Under the pieces are notes generated by a model. The model was not told the origin of the DNA. It saw nothing but the letters and a program-made list of their open reading frames with translations, and made no database searches. The position numbers and the translations under genes are program-made. Below, piece after piece: positions 1-6,309 of a stretch of DNA of 8,337 nucleotides. The DNA is from Rubrobacter sp. (lineage in GTDB: Bacteria; Actinomycetota; Rubrobacteria; Rubrobacterales; Rubrobacteraceae): positions 1 to 8,337 of the forward strand of contig JACDAR010000251.1 in NCBI GenBank assembly GCA_013695335.1, in the 5' to 3' direction. Within the stretch, counting starts at the first letter, position 1; each line of letters begins with the position of its first letter.

Positions 1-579
1 CAGGATCTCGGGCGACCAGTCTCTCTTTCCAACGTCGAGCAGGAGCGTCCCCGACGCATCCGACGCGTCGGTGGCGTACTCGCCGGTCAGCCGGAGGCGG
101 ACGTAATCTTTGGGAAGCAGAACCTTCGAGACCTTCTCGTAGTTATCGGGTTCCTCGTCGCGGAGCCAGATGATCTTGGGGGCCTGGAAGCCCGTAATGG
201 CCGGGTTGCCGGAGATGGAGATCAGGCGTTCCTCACCAACCGAATCCGTGATCTTGCGGCACTGCTCCCCTGTGCGCTGATCGTTCCACAGCAGCGCAGG
301 ACGGATGATCTCGTCCGAAGAGTCGAGGAAGACCGAACCATGCATCTGGCCCGTCAGCCCGATGCCAGCGACATCACCCCCGGCCTCGTTGGCCGCCCTG
401 CCGAGGACTTCTTTCGAGGCGCGCCACCAGTCTTCCGGGTTCTGCTCGCTCCACCCTGGATGCGGGCTATGCAGTGGGTATTCTGCGGACGCTTCGGCCA
501 GTATTTCCCCCGATTCGGCGTCCACAGCGAGCGCCCGCGCTCCCCCCGTCCCGACGTCCAGGCCGAGCAGGATGCTCAC
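1..579 (-). CDS. xylB: Xylulokinase, N-terminal 193 residues (runs off the window)
   Basis: Phosphorylates D-xylulose to D-xylulose 5-phosphate with ATP in the cytoplasm, feeding the pentose phosphate pathway. I translated the minus strand from the GTG at 579; the frame is open to position 1, giving 193 of roughly 500 residues. It opens with the FGGY nucleotide-binding loop LLGLDVGTGG (residues 4-13) and then shows the XylB signatures WSEQNPEDWW (43-52), GQMHG (77-81, with the substrate-contacting Met-His), WNDQR (98-102) and LLPKDYVRLRLTGE (154-167), followed by TDASDASGT. These match E. coli XylB almost block for block. The catalytic Asp lies beyond the window edge. The GTG overlaps the TGA of the upstream isomerase gene (GTGA, 576-579), and an AGGAGA at 587-592 sits 7 bases before it, so the two genes are very likely translationally coupled. 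The identification is firm; only the C-terminal half is unseen. Confidence 0.95.
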   Translation of the reverse strand, partial: MSILLGLDVGTGGARALAVDAESGEILAEASAEYPLHSPHPGWSEQNPEDWWRASKEVLGRAANEAGGDVAGIGLTGQMHGSVFLDSSDEIIRPALLWNDQRTGEQCRKITDSVGEERLISISGNPAITGFQAPKIIWLRDEEPDNYEKVSKVLLPKDYVRLRLTGEYATDASDASGTLLLDVGKRDWSPEIL

Positions 580-1664
580 TTCGGCGTCTCCTGGCTCCTC
601 TGGGCCTTCGCCTCACGACGGCGGTCTATCACCTCTGACTCGTATCCCGAGTCCATGCCGAGGACTTCGTAGAATGCCCGCTGTCCGGCCAGGGCGTCGG
701 CGTCAGCCTTCGCTTCGCGCAGTGCTTCGCGGTCTATGCGGGCGGCCAGGTCGTAGATGTACTCCCATTGCAGGATGGCGCGCCTCACGGCCCCGATCTG
801 GTCCTCCGTATACGGATACAGGTCGTAGCCGAGAAGTTCGCCGTTCTCGCCGTATCCCACGTCCTGCAAGGTCTGGGCGAGCTCCAGCGTCTGCACGAAG
901 AAGTTGGTGCCGACCACGTTGTCGTCGTCGAAAGCTCCCCAGCCGTCGTTGGCGTGCTGGTGGCCGAGCTTGCCCTCCATCGCCAGCAGGTCGGCGTACT
1001 CCGCAAGCGGCTCGCCGTTCATGATGAGGTGCTGCCAGTCCATGTTGATAAGCAGGTTCGAAGTGTCAACCCCGAGGGCCTTGACCTTCTGGATGGTGAA
1101 TAGTGACATCCCGATGTTTCGCATCAAGATCTTCATGGCTGGCTCGCTGTTCTTGTGCTCAAGGAAGACCTTGACGCCGCGTTCGTTGGCGTGGTCCGTC
1201 AGTTCCGCGACGCCCTCGGTGAATGCGCGCCAGGCTTCCGCGTAGGGACGCTGGAAGGCGTAGTTGTAGCCTTCTGCGCCTGGCCAGATTATGAAGTTGG
1301 CCCCGATCTCACCAGCGAGTTCGATGCCGCGCTTGAGAGTGTCTATGCCCTGTCGGCGCAGCTTCTCGTCAGGGTTGATGAGGGCGCCCTTGCCGTACGT
1401 CGGGTCTGGATGCAGTCCGGCGGCTATTACTGGCAGGTCCATCTCGTGTTCGGAGAGCACGGAGAGGATCTCCTGTGCGTTCTCCTCGTTGACCTCTCCC
1501 GGGTAGTGGTATTCTAGGCCGTCCAGGATGTCGTTGAGACCCTCGCATACCCTCCCGGTCTTATCCACCATCGGCTCGTCCGTGACTTCTTGATGGTATC
1601 CGGGTGGCACGAAGCGGGTGACGGCTGGCCCGAAAGCCCACACGCCTACTGAGTTCTTTAGCAT
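576..1664 (-). CDS. Xylose isomerase-family sugar isomerase (divergent short form)
   Basis: Probably interconverts an aldose and its ketose, most likely D-xylose and D-xylulose, using two divalent metals in a TIM barrel. The 362-residue protein is shorter than class I XylA (about 390) and overall quite different, but the active site can be mapped by motif and spacing. His53 (LEYHYPGE) corresponds to XylA His54. Trp127 and Glu131 (WPGAE) correspond to the WGGRE motif. Glu169 and Lys171 (EHKNSEP) correspond to Glu181 and Lys183. Asp209 and His212 (NMDWQH) correspond to Glu217 and His220. Asp240, Asp246 and Asp248 (HAND, FDDDN) and Asp281 (GYDLYPYTED) correspond to the remaining metal ligands. 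One bridging ligand is therefore Asp instead of Glu, and the loop between Asp240 and Asp246 is four residues shorter. The ATG at 1664 follows GAAGGGA about 8 bases upstream. The 3' end overlaps xylB by four bases, which favours xylose, but another pentose or a deoxy sugar cannot be excluded. Confidence 0.85.
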   Translation of the reverse strand: MLKNSVGVWAFGPAVTRFVPPGYHQEVTDEPMVDKTGRVCEGLNDILDGLEYHYPGEVNEENAQEILSVLSEHEMDLPVIAAGLHPDPTYGKGALINPDEKLRRQGIDTLKRGIELAGEIGANFIIWPGAEGYNYAFQRPYAEAWRAFTEGVAELTDHANERGVKVFLEHKNSEPAMKILMRNIGMSLFTIQKVKALGVDTSNLLINMDWQHLIMNGEPLAEYADLLAMEGKLGHQHANDGWGAFDDDNVVGTNFFVQTLELAQTLQDVGYGENGELLGYDLYPYTEDQIGAVRRAILQWEYIYDLAARIDREALREAKADADALAGQRAFYEVLGMDSGYESEVIDRRREAKAQRSQETPK

Positions 1665-1697
1665 GCCAGTTTTCCCTTCATATCCCGTTGCGGGTTG

Positions 1698-1836
1698 GTC
1701 CCGCGCTGACTCCTTTTCCTCCCAGCAGTATATGAAACGAGGTGCGGTGTGTACACCGGCCGCGCCTGGGAGCCTGCTTCACGTGTAGGGATTGCGGGTA
1801 TACGCATGGGGTTGGGTGATTGGTTCGGCGCGGGAC
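1698..1836. repeat. Distant 9-base inverted repeat flanking the divergent promoters
   Basis: GTCCCGCGC at 1698-1706 is the exact reverse complement of GCGCGGGAC at 1828-1836. The two arms lie at nearly the same distance upstream of the two divergent start codons: 34 bases from the isomerase ATG and 29 bases from the transporter GTG. The left arm also takes part in a small local hairpin, GCGGG-ttggt-CCCGC (1690-1704), in the presumed isomerase leader. In GC-rich DNA an arm of this length can arise by chance, so a looping operator is only a possibility. Confidence 0.25.
1727..1755 (-). promoter_or_regulatory. Candidate sigma70-type promoter for the isomerase-xylB operon
   Basis: Reading leftward, TGTACA (1755-1750, 4 of 6 to TTGACA) is separated by exactly 17 bases from TATACT (1732-1727, 5 of 6 to TATAAT). 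This would start transcription near 1718-1720, about 55 bases before the isomerase ATG. The -35 element is the core of the 8-base palindrome GTGTACAC (1749-1756), so a repressor could bind over it. The rest of the 1665-1864 divergent region also holds CACGTG (1780-1785), and TATACG at 1799-1804 might serve as a rightward -10 for the transporter, but I found no convincing -35 partner for it. This is inference from motifs only. Confidence 0.45.
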
Positions 1837-1864
1837 GAGGGGTGATCGCGCCGCGAGGGGAAAG

Positions 1865-3280
1865 GTGATTGTTTTGGCTGCTGGAACTTCTGGCGCTTCG
1901 GGTAGAAGCACTAACAGGTTTGCGTACGTGGTCGCGGTCATTGCCGCCATCGGGGGATTGCTGTTCGGATACGACACCGGGATCATCTCGGGCGCGCTGC
2001 TCTTCATCAAAGAAGACTTCAACCTCTCGGACACGGCACAGCAATTCGTGGTGGCATCGCTGCTCCTCGGGGCTGTGTTCGGGGCACTCGGGGGCGGGCC
2101 GCTCGCCGACCGCGTGGGACGGCGGCGTGCGATCATGGTGGCCGCGGCCATCTTCATCGTCGGGTCGCTGGCTTCGGCGGCGGCGACCGGGGTGGTGTTT
2201 CTGGCGGTCGCCCGTTTCGTCCTGGGGCTGGCCGTTGGCGGCGCCGGGATGGTCGTGCCGGTTTACATTGCCGAGGCGTCCCCGAGCGACGTGCGCGGTT
2301 CGCTCGTGTCGTTGCAGCAGTTCCTCATCACAGTGGGCATCCTGCTGTCGTACCTGATCAACTACCTCCTCTCCGACGCCGGGGCGTGGCGCTGGATGCT
2401 GGGCCTCGGCACGGTCCCGGCGGCCGTGCTCCTCGTCGGCATGTTCTTCCTGCCGGAGAGCCCGCGGTGGCTTATGTCCATGGGCCAGAGCGACGAGGCC
2501 CGCACCGTGCTGCGACGCTCGCGCAACTCGGATGAGGAGGTAGACGAAGAGATAAACGCCATCACCAGCCAGGAGACCGCCGAGGAGCGCACCAGGTATC
2601 GGGATTTGTTCAAGCGCCGCTACCGGCCAGCGGCGACGGTTGGGATCGGGGTGGCGTTCATCAACCAGATGGTCGGGGTAAACGCGGTGATCTACTACGC
2701 CCCAACCATCCTCAACGACGCTGGTTTCGGCAGCTCCGGCGCTATCCTGGCGACGACGGGCATCGGGTTCGTCAACTGCCTGGTCACCGGCGCGGCACTG
2801 CTCTCCATCGACAGGGTAGGGCGACGGCCGCTGCTCCTTGCAGGCACTTCAGGCGTGACGTTGAGCCTGATCCTGCTCGGCGGCGCTTACCTCCTGCCGT
2901 CCAGCATGGGCGCCCTTCTGAACATCATCCTGGTCGGCGGCCTGATGGTCTATATAGCCTCGTTCGCGGCGTCGCTTGGGATCTGCATCTGGCTGCTCAA
3001 CTCCGAGGTGTACCCGCTGGAGATCCGGAGCAAGGGATCCGCAGCCGGAAGCATCACCCACTGGACGCTCGACATGGTCATCGCCTTCACCGTCTTGACC
3101 CTGATCAACACGATCACAGAGACAGGAACCTTCTGGCTCTACGCAGCCTTCGGCGTCATCGGCCTCATCTTCTTCTACCGCGTTGTGCCCGAGACCAAGG
3201 GCCGCAGCCTGGAAGACATCGAAGCCGACATGATGGGCCGCTCGGAAACCAGCGAAGCATCGCCGAGGGCATCTTCGTAA
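1865..3280 (+). CDS. MFS sugar transporter, XylE/GLUT (sugar porter) family
   Basis: A 471-residue inner-membrane symporter expected to import a monosaccharide, probably pentose or hexose with H+. Twelve hydrophobic segments are visible in two halves of six. Family signatures are present: GYDTGIISG in helix 1 (35-43), the ADRVGRRR loop (81-88), PESPRWL after helix 6 (198-204), QMVGVNAVIYYAP in helix 7 (268-280), DRVGRR (316-321) and PETKGRSLEDIE (442-453). Gln151-Gln152 in helix 5, Gln268, Asn273 and Trp376 line up with known sugar contacts of XylE. Two departures are seen: the first Gln of the helix-7 QQ pair is Asn267, and the helix-10 GPxxW motif reads GICIW (372-376), losing the proline. 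I chose the GTG at 1865 because GAGGGG (1855-1860) precedes it by 4 bases and it gives the usual family length; a TTG at 1820 would add 15 residues without a ribosome site. Its divergent position beside the isomerase and xylB suggests it supplies their substrate. Confidence 0.9.
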   Translation: MIVLAAGTSGASGRSTNRFAYVVAVIAAIGGLLFGYDTGIISGALLFIKEDFNLSDTAQQFVVASLLLGAVFGALGGGPLADRVGRRRAIMVAAAIFIVGSLASAAATGVVFLAVARFVLGLAVGGAGMVVPVYIAEASPSDVRGSLVSLQQFLITVGILLSYLINYLLSDAGAWRWMLGLGTVPAAVLLVGMFFLPESPRWLMSMGQSDEARTVLRRSRNSDEEVDEEINAITSQETAEERTRYRDLFKRRYRPAATVGIGVAFINQMVGVNAVIYYAPTILNDAGFGSSGAILATTGIGFVNCLVTGAALLSIDRVGRRPLLLAGTSGVTLSLILLGGAYLLPSSMGALLNIILVGGLMVYIASFAASLGICIWLLNSEVYPLEIRSKGSAAGSITHWTLDMVIAFTVLTLINTITETGTFWLYAAFGVIGLIFFYRVVPETKGRSLEDIEADMMGRSETSEASPRASS

Positions 3281-3297
3281 GTTCCTGAGGTAAATGA

Positions 3298-3329
3298 GCG
3301 GGGACGGGAAATCAGGTACCCGTCCCCGC
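3298..3329. terminator. Strong hairpin between converging transporter and kinase genes
   Basis: A perfect 11-base stem, GCGGGGACGGG (3298-3308) with CCCGTCCCCGC (3319-3329), encloses a 10-base loop. It lies 17 bases after the transporter stop and 45 bases beyond the kinase stop on the other strand. There is no long T run on either side, so efficient intrinsic termination is not certain. Position and stem strength still make a shared bidirectional terminator the best reading. Confidence 0.7.
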
Positions 3330-3374
3330 CCTTCGCAGCGCGCATCTTCCATCGAAGCCCGAGGATATTGGGGA

Positions 3375-4829
3375 TTATGCGCCTGATCTCCCAGCTCGCT
3401 CCCTGAGCGGCCCGTAGAAGTCGGCGAAGATCCTGTCGTACTCGAAGCGTTCCCCTGACGGCTCGATGGATGCTTCATACTCGGGCGGCGGCACGGAGCC
3501 CGTATCAGGGTAGACGCCAGCACTCACCCCAGCCAGCATCGCCGCGCCCCGCGCAACGCATTCGGGGTCTGAAACGACGCGAACCGGCAGATCCGAGATG
3601 TCCGCCTTGAGCTTCGCCCACAGCGGGTTCGTCGCCCCGCCACCGAGGAGGGTTATGCGCGTGGGCTCGGCGCCGGAGACCTCTATGGCGCGCCCGAGGT
3701 CGTGGTTCATCTGGAGGGTGAGTCCTTCGAGAACCGCCCGCAGCAGGTGCGCCGGGCTACTCTGATGGTTCAGGCACGCCATAAGTAGCGTGTCCTCGTC
3801 GGGATCATCGTCCGTAGGTGGCAGGCACGCGCCGCCTGAGCCCGGTGCGAGCGCCGCAGCCTCCTCCGTCCAGCGGGCGAGATCTTCCTCTTCCGCGCCG
3901 AGTAGCCCGACGAGGTGCTCGATCACGCCGCCACTCCTCGGCAGCGTGGCCGCCAGATAATAGGTTCGCGGCAGGACGTGGCTGCCTGCTGGCAATCCGA
4001 GTTCGTATCCCGCGTCATCGAGCGGGGGATGCGGGAGCGTGAGGAGTGAAGCCTCAGCGGTTCCCATCGAGTCAACGATCTCACCCGGACCCGTCGCCCC
4101 GGCGCCGAACGATCCGCAGATGTGATCGTGCCCGCACACGACGACTGGCACTCCCTCCGGCGCCCCGAGCCTGCGGGCCGCCTCGGCGGAGAGCCTTCCC
4201 GGCCCGGCCCCGGATGGATATACGGCTGGGAGCATCCCCAGCGGTATCCCGGCCAGCTCGCACAATTCTTCGTCCCATTCGCCGTCAGCCAGGCGGTAGA
4301 GCATGGTGCGGCCAGCGAGGGATGGGTCCGTGCCGCGCCCGCCGGTCATGCGAAACACAGCGTATTCGGCCATCCCGAGCCAGTGGACTGCCTGTTCCCA
4401 CACGTCGGGAGCGTTCTGCTGCGTCCACTCCATCTTGCAGGCCGAGAACAGCGGGTTGGGATGTAGGCCGGTGCGGGAGAAGAGATCTCTGGGATCGAGG
4501 CGTTCCCGCCACCGGGCCGCCTGCCTGGCCGCACGACCGTCAAACCATGCGATGGCCGGGGCGATGGCCACGCCATCGTCGCCGAGCAGAAACCCCGCCT
4601 CGCCCACGCTGGAGACGCCGATGGCCTGTGGCGGGTCCGTGGCCGAGATGACTTCGGCTGCGGCGCCAAAGGTCGCATCCCCCACGGAATCGGCGTCGTA
4701 TTCAGCCCCGCCACCGGGCAGCCACGTCGTCGGGGTGCGGCGGCGGGATGAGGACAGGAGGCGGCCATCCTCATCGTAGGCGCAGGCTTTCACGTGGGTC
4801 GTGCCGATGTCCAGACCGAGCAGTGTCAG
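3375..4829 (-). CDS. FGGY-family carbohydrate kinase, substrate unknown
   Basis: ATP-dependent sugar kinase of the FGGY superfamily, cytoplasmic, and distinct from the xylB at the left edge. Counting from the CTG at 4829 (484 residues), LLGLDIGTTHVKA (3-15) forms the first phosphate-binding loop, AIAWFDGRAARQA (92-104) is in the sugar-binding half, GHDH at 233-236 carries the expected catalytic base Asp235, MGTAEA (255-260) and GGGATNPLWAKLKAD (396-410) are nucleotide-binding motifs, and RGAA (427-430) is near the end. The GHDH form resembles fuculokinase-like or YgcE/YoaC-like subgroups more than XylB, but I cannot name the substrate. Start choice: GGAGAGGAG (4844-4836) sits 6 bases before this CTG, exactly where family proteins begin. 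The alternative GTG at 4889 adds 20 residues, has no ribosome site and uses codons unlike the gene body. Paired with the aldolase at 6310 it may make a ketose phosphate for cleavage; that link is inference. Confidence 0.88.
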   Translation of the reverse strand: MTLLGLDIGTTHVKACAYDEDGRLLSSSRRRTPTTWLPGGGAEYDADSVGDATFGAAAEVISATDPPQAIGVSSVGEAGFLLGDDGVAIAPAIAWFDGRAARQAARWRERLDPRDLFSRTGLHPNPLFSACKMEWTQQNAPDVWEQAVHWLGMAEYAVFRMTGGRGTDPSLAGRTMLYRLADGEWDEELCELAGIPLGMLPAVYPSGAGPGRLSAEAARRLGAPEGVPVVVCGHDHICGSFGAGATGPGEIVDSMGTAEASLLTLPHPPLDDAGYELGLPAGSHVLPRTYYLAATLPRSGGVIEHLVGLLGAEEEDLARWTEEAAALAPGSGGACLPPTDDDPDEDTLLMACLNHQSSPAHLLRAVLEGLTLQMNHDLGRAIEVSGAEPTRITLLGGGATNPLWAKLKADISDLPVRVVSDPECVARGAAMLAGVSAGVYPDTGSVPPPEYEASIEPSGERFEYDRIFADFYGPLRERAGRSGA

Positions 4830-4959
4830 GGGAGGCTCCTCTCCGTGGTTACTTGCACAGGGTAGCGGCGATGCGCCCTCTCGCGCCACCTTGCGGACGG
4901 CGGGGGACGGTATCTTTCGCGGGACGCCGTGCCCGCGTCAGTCAAGCTAATAACAGAAA

Positions 4960-4985
4960 GATTTTTGCTTGTAACAGCAAAAATC
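4960..4985. promoter_or_regulatory. AT-rich perfect inverted repeat, candidate operator
   Basis: GATTTTTGCT (4960-4969) and AGCAAAAATC (4976-4985) are perfect 10-base inverted arms around a 6-base centre, an AT-rich island in GC-rich DNA. It lies in the 250-base gap between the kinase start (4829) and the small gene at 5080, which run in opposite directions. On the minus strand TTGCTG inside the repeat and TGTTAT beyond it could be weak -35 and -10 elements (spacing 19), which would place the repeat over the kinase promoter as a repressor site would be. A hairpin in RNA is the alternative, but the stem is weak in G+C for a terminator. Confidence 0.5.
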
Positions 4986-5079
4986 ACTCATTGGGGGATG
5001 TGTCGTGACCCTGCCGTGAACTAAGCTTCTAGCCACAAGGAAAAGCAGAAACGTCAAAGCAAAAGAGAGAGGTGAGCAG

Positions 5080-5241
5080 ATGAACTTCTACGAGCACGAG
5101 TTGGCGAAGCAGAGGATGGCTGACGTTATCAAGGGCCGCGAGCGGGACCGCCTGGAGAGGGAGCTTCGTCTGGTCTCCCAGGGTCCCCGCAAGAGCCTGG
5201 CAGTGCGCAGCGTGGCGTTCATCCTGGGGATGTTTCGCTAG
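5080..5241 (+). CDS. Small hypothetical protein, 53 residues
   Basis: I do not recognise this protein. It begins MNFYEHELAKQRMADV and ends SVAFILGMFR. Residues 1-33 are highly charged and likely helical, with a run of alternating Arg and Glu (GRERDRLERELR, 19-30); residues 40-52 are more hydrophobic but too short to span a membrane convincingly. No cysteines and no signal peptide are present. It is very likely translated: AGAGAGG (5066-5072) precedes the ATG by 7 bases, codons look like those of the neighbouring genes, and a strong terminator follows the stop by 65 bases. It therefore appears to be a single-gene transcript, diverging from the FGGY kinase. It could be a small regulatory or membrane-associated protein, but nothing in the sequence decides this. 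Confidence 0.7.
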   Translation: MNFYEHELAKQRMADVIKGRERDRLERELRLVSQGPRKSLAVRSVAFILGMFR

Positions 5242-5306
5242 CATAACTTTCTGAAGCGGCGGGGCAGAGGAAGTCACCTCCGCAGGGCACATCATCAGAC
5301 AACAAT

Positions 5307-5345
5307 AGAGGGCCGGGAACCTAAATCCCGGCCCTCTTCTTTTTT
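5307..5345 (+). terminator. Intrinsic terminator after the small gene
   Basis: A perfect 12-base stem (5307-5318 with 5326-5337), core GAGGGCCGGGA and its complement, closes a 7-base loop and is followed by a T-rich tail (TTCTTTTTTT, 5337-5345 region). It ends the transcript of the 53-residue gene. It also cuts off the downstream surface-protein fragment from any upstream promoter. Confidence 0.93.
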
Positions 5346-5384
5346 GGGGAGAAGCGGAGATCCAACCCAAAGAAGATTCGTCAG

Positions 5385-5922
5385 GTCAACCGTGACAACG
5401 GCTCCTTCAGCTACACCCCCCAATGCCAACTACTTCGGAACATACCCAAACAAGGGAAGGATCACCCTCAACATCTCAGATGTGGAGTCCACTGCGGGCA
5501 ACCTCACCCTTAGCGCCACCTCATCCAACACCACCCTCGTCCCAACGAGCAATATAACCTTCGGTGGTACAGGGGCTACCCGCACATCGTCCATAACCAC
5601 AGTCTCCGGTCTCACTGGCACCTCAAATTTGAAGATCACAGCCTCAGATGGGCGCAAGAGCGGCAGCGTGGCAGTGACCGTGAAGTCAGGGGGTAGCGCA
5701 AGCGACACGATCTTCGGCACCGCGGGGGCCGATCTGATCCTCGGACAGGGGGGATCAGACACTCTGGACGGCATGGGAGCGAGCGACGTACTGTGCGGAG
5801 CAGAAGGCAACGACAAACTGCGTGGAGGTAGCGGGGCTGACACCCTCGACGGAGGCTCTGGTACAGACACCGCCACTGATTACAGCGCAGCAGGAGGGGA
5901 CAGCAAGATCGACATTCCATAG
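5385..5922 (+). pseudogene. Decayed C-terminal fragment of a VCBS/RTX-repeat surface protein
   Basis: The reading frame encodes the tail of what was probably a large secreted or surface adhesin. From about 5422 it gives an Ig/cadherin-like segment (LTLSATSSNTTLVP, then SDGRKSGSVAVTVKSGG) and then about five glycine-aspartate nonapeptides of the calcium-binding RTX type (GTAGADLILGQGGSDTLDG, GAEGNDKLRGGSGADTLDGG), ending at TAG 5920-5922. No signal peptide and no start with a good ribosome site are present; a weak GTG lies at 5392. In the +1-shifted frame, 5385-5420 encodes VNRDNGSFSYTP, a typical VCBS strand, which would continue as NANYFGT if the run of six C at 5416-5421 had five. After NYFGT the usual domain end is missing and the text jumps to KGRITLNISDVES, suggesting an internal deletion. 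It is boxed by terminators on both sides. Codon use is less GC-biased than that of its neighbours. An expressed short protein from 5392 is possible but less likely. Confidence 0.7.
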
Positions 5923-5955
5923 AAGCAACATCCCGCGACAAGCGGAGAACACCAG

Positions 5956-5991
5956 ACGGAGACGCTCACCTCGCAGAGCGTCTCCGTTTTT
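5956..5991 (+). terminator. Intrinsic terminator after the relic gene
   Basis: A perfect 12-base stem, ACGGAGACGCTC (5956-5967) with GAGCGTCTCCGT (5976-5987), closes an 8-base loop and runs straight into TTTTT (5987-5991). It lies 33 bases after the stop of the surface-protein fragment, so this is probably the original terminator of the full-length gene, kept after the gene decayed. Confidence 0.92.
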
Positions 5992-6309
5992 ATCTGTCTC
6001 CAGCCATTTGGGAACACATTCGATCCAGGGCCGATAGGCTCGCGGAACGAGCGGTTTCGTAGACAAGGTTAGCTACGTATACGCACGCGTATACATATCC
6101 ACCGACTTCAATACCTCGCAGGGCGACACGCGGGACGGCACCTAGCCCCAGACTGACAAACACGAGAGATCGAGAAGCGTGAGATACAACTCGCTCCTTC
6201 TTTTTGGCCGACGGCGCCCTGGCCCGATTAGAAGATCCCCATCGCCAGCGCGGCTTCGGCGGCGCGTGATACCTTGTCCCAGACTCGAAAGATATCCAGG
6301 AGGACATTT
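5992..6309 (+). other. 318-base gap upstream of the aldolase gene
   Basis: No supportable gene lies here; the frames that are open have neither ribosome sites nor protein-like composition. It contains a small hairpin, GCTCG-cggaa-CGAGC (6038-6052), the operator-like palindrome at 6077-6094, and at its end the ribosome site AGGAGG (6298-6303) of the aldolase. I found no -35/-10 pair I would defend. TAGACA (6060-6065) is a fair -35 but has no partner at the right distance. The length suggests a regulated promoter plus leader. Confidence 0.5.
6077..6094. promoter_or_regulatory. 18-base palindrome GTATACGC-AC-GCGTATAC, candidate operator
   Basis: Two perfect 8-base inverted arms, GTATACGC (6077-6084) and GCGTATAC (6087-6094), are separated by two bases, 216 bases before the aldolase ATG. 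The half-site GTATACGCA recurs at 1798-1806, upstream of the sugar transporter. That is the arrangement expected if one sugar-responsive regulator controls both genes. No regulator gene is in the window, so its family cannot be given. Confidence 0.5.

Noticed and set aside
806..815. Perfect palindrome CCGTATACGG, similar to the aldolase operator
   Set aside because: It lies inside the isomerase coding sequence, encoding the conserved Tyr-Pro-Tyr-Thr stretch after Asp281, and is better explained by coding constraint.
305..1024. Long plus-strand open frame of 239 codons opposite xylB and the isomerase
   Set aside because: It is antisense to two well-supported genes, its product is low-complexity Arg/Pro/Ser-rich, and it is explained by GC-rich third positions on the other strand.
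2849..3523. Minus-strand open frame of 224 codons across the transporter 3' end, the hairpin and the kinase 3' end
   Set aside because: It runs through a strong terminator-like hairpin and overlaps two real genes; the product has no recognisable motif.
5344..5391. TTG at 5344 as the start of the RTX-containing protein
   Set aside because: The codon lies within the T tract of the upstream terminator and the first 16 codons have no family resemblance.
5430..5876. Minus-strand frame of 148 codons opposite the RTX fragment
   Set aside because: The plus frame shows unmistakable RTX nonapeptides; the minus frame is a mirror product rich in Pro, Ser and Val.
5990..6307. Minus-strand frame of 105 codons in the gap before the aldolase
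   Set aside because: No convincing ribosome site and no protein-like pattern; it covers the palindrome and the aldolase ribosome site.
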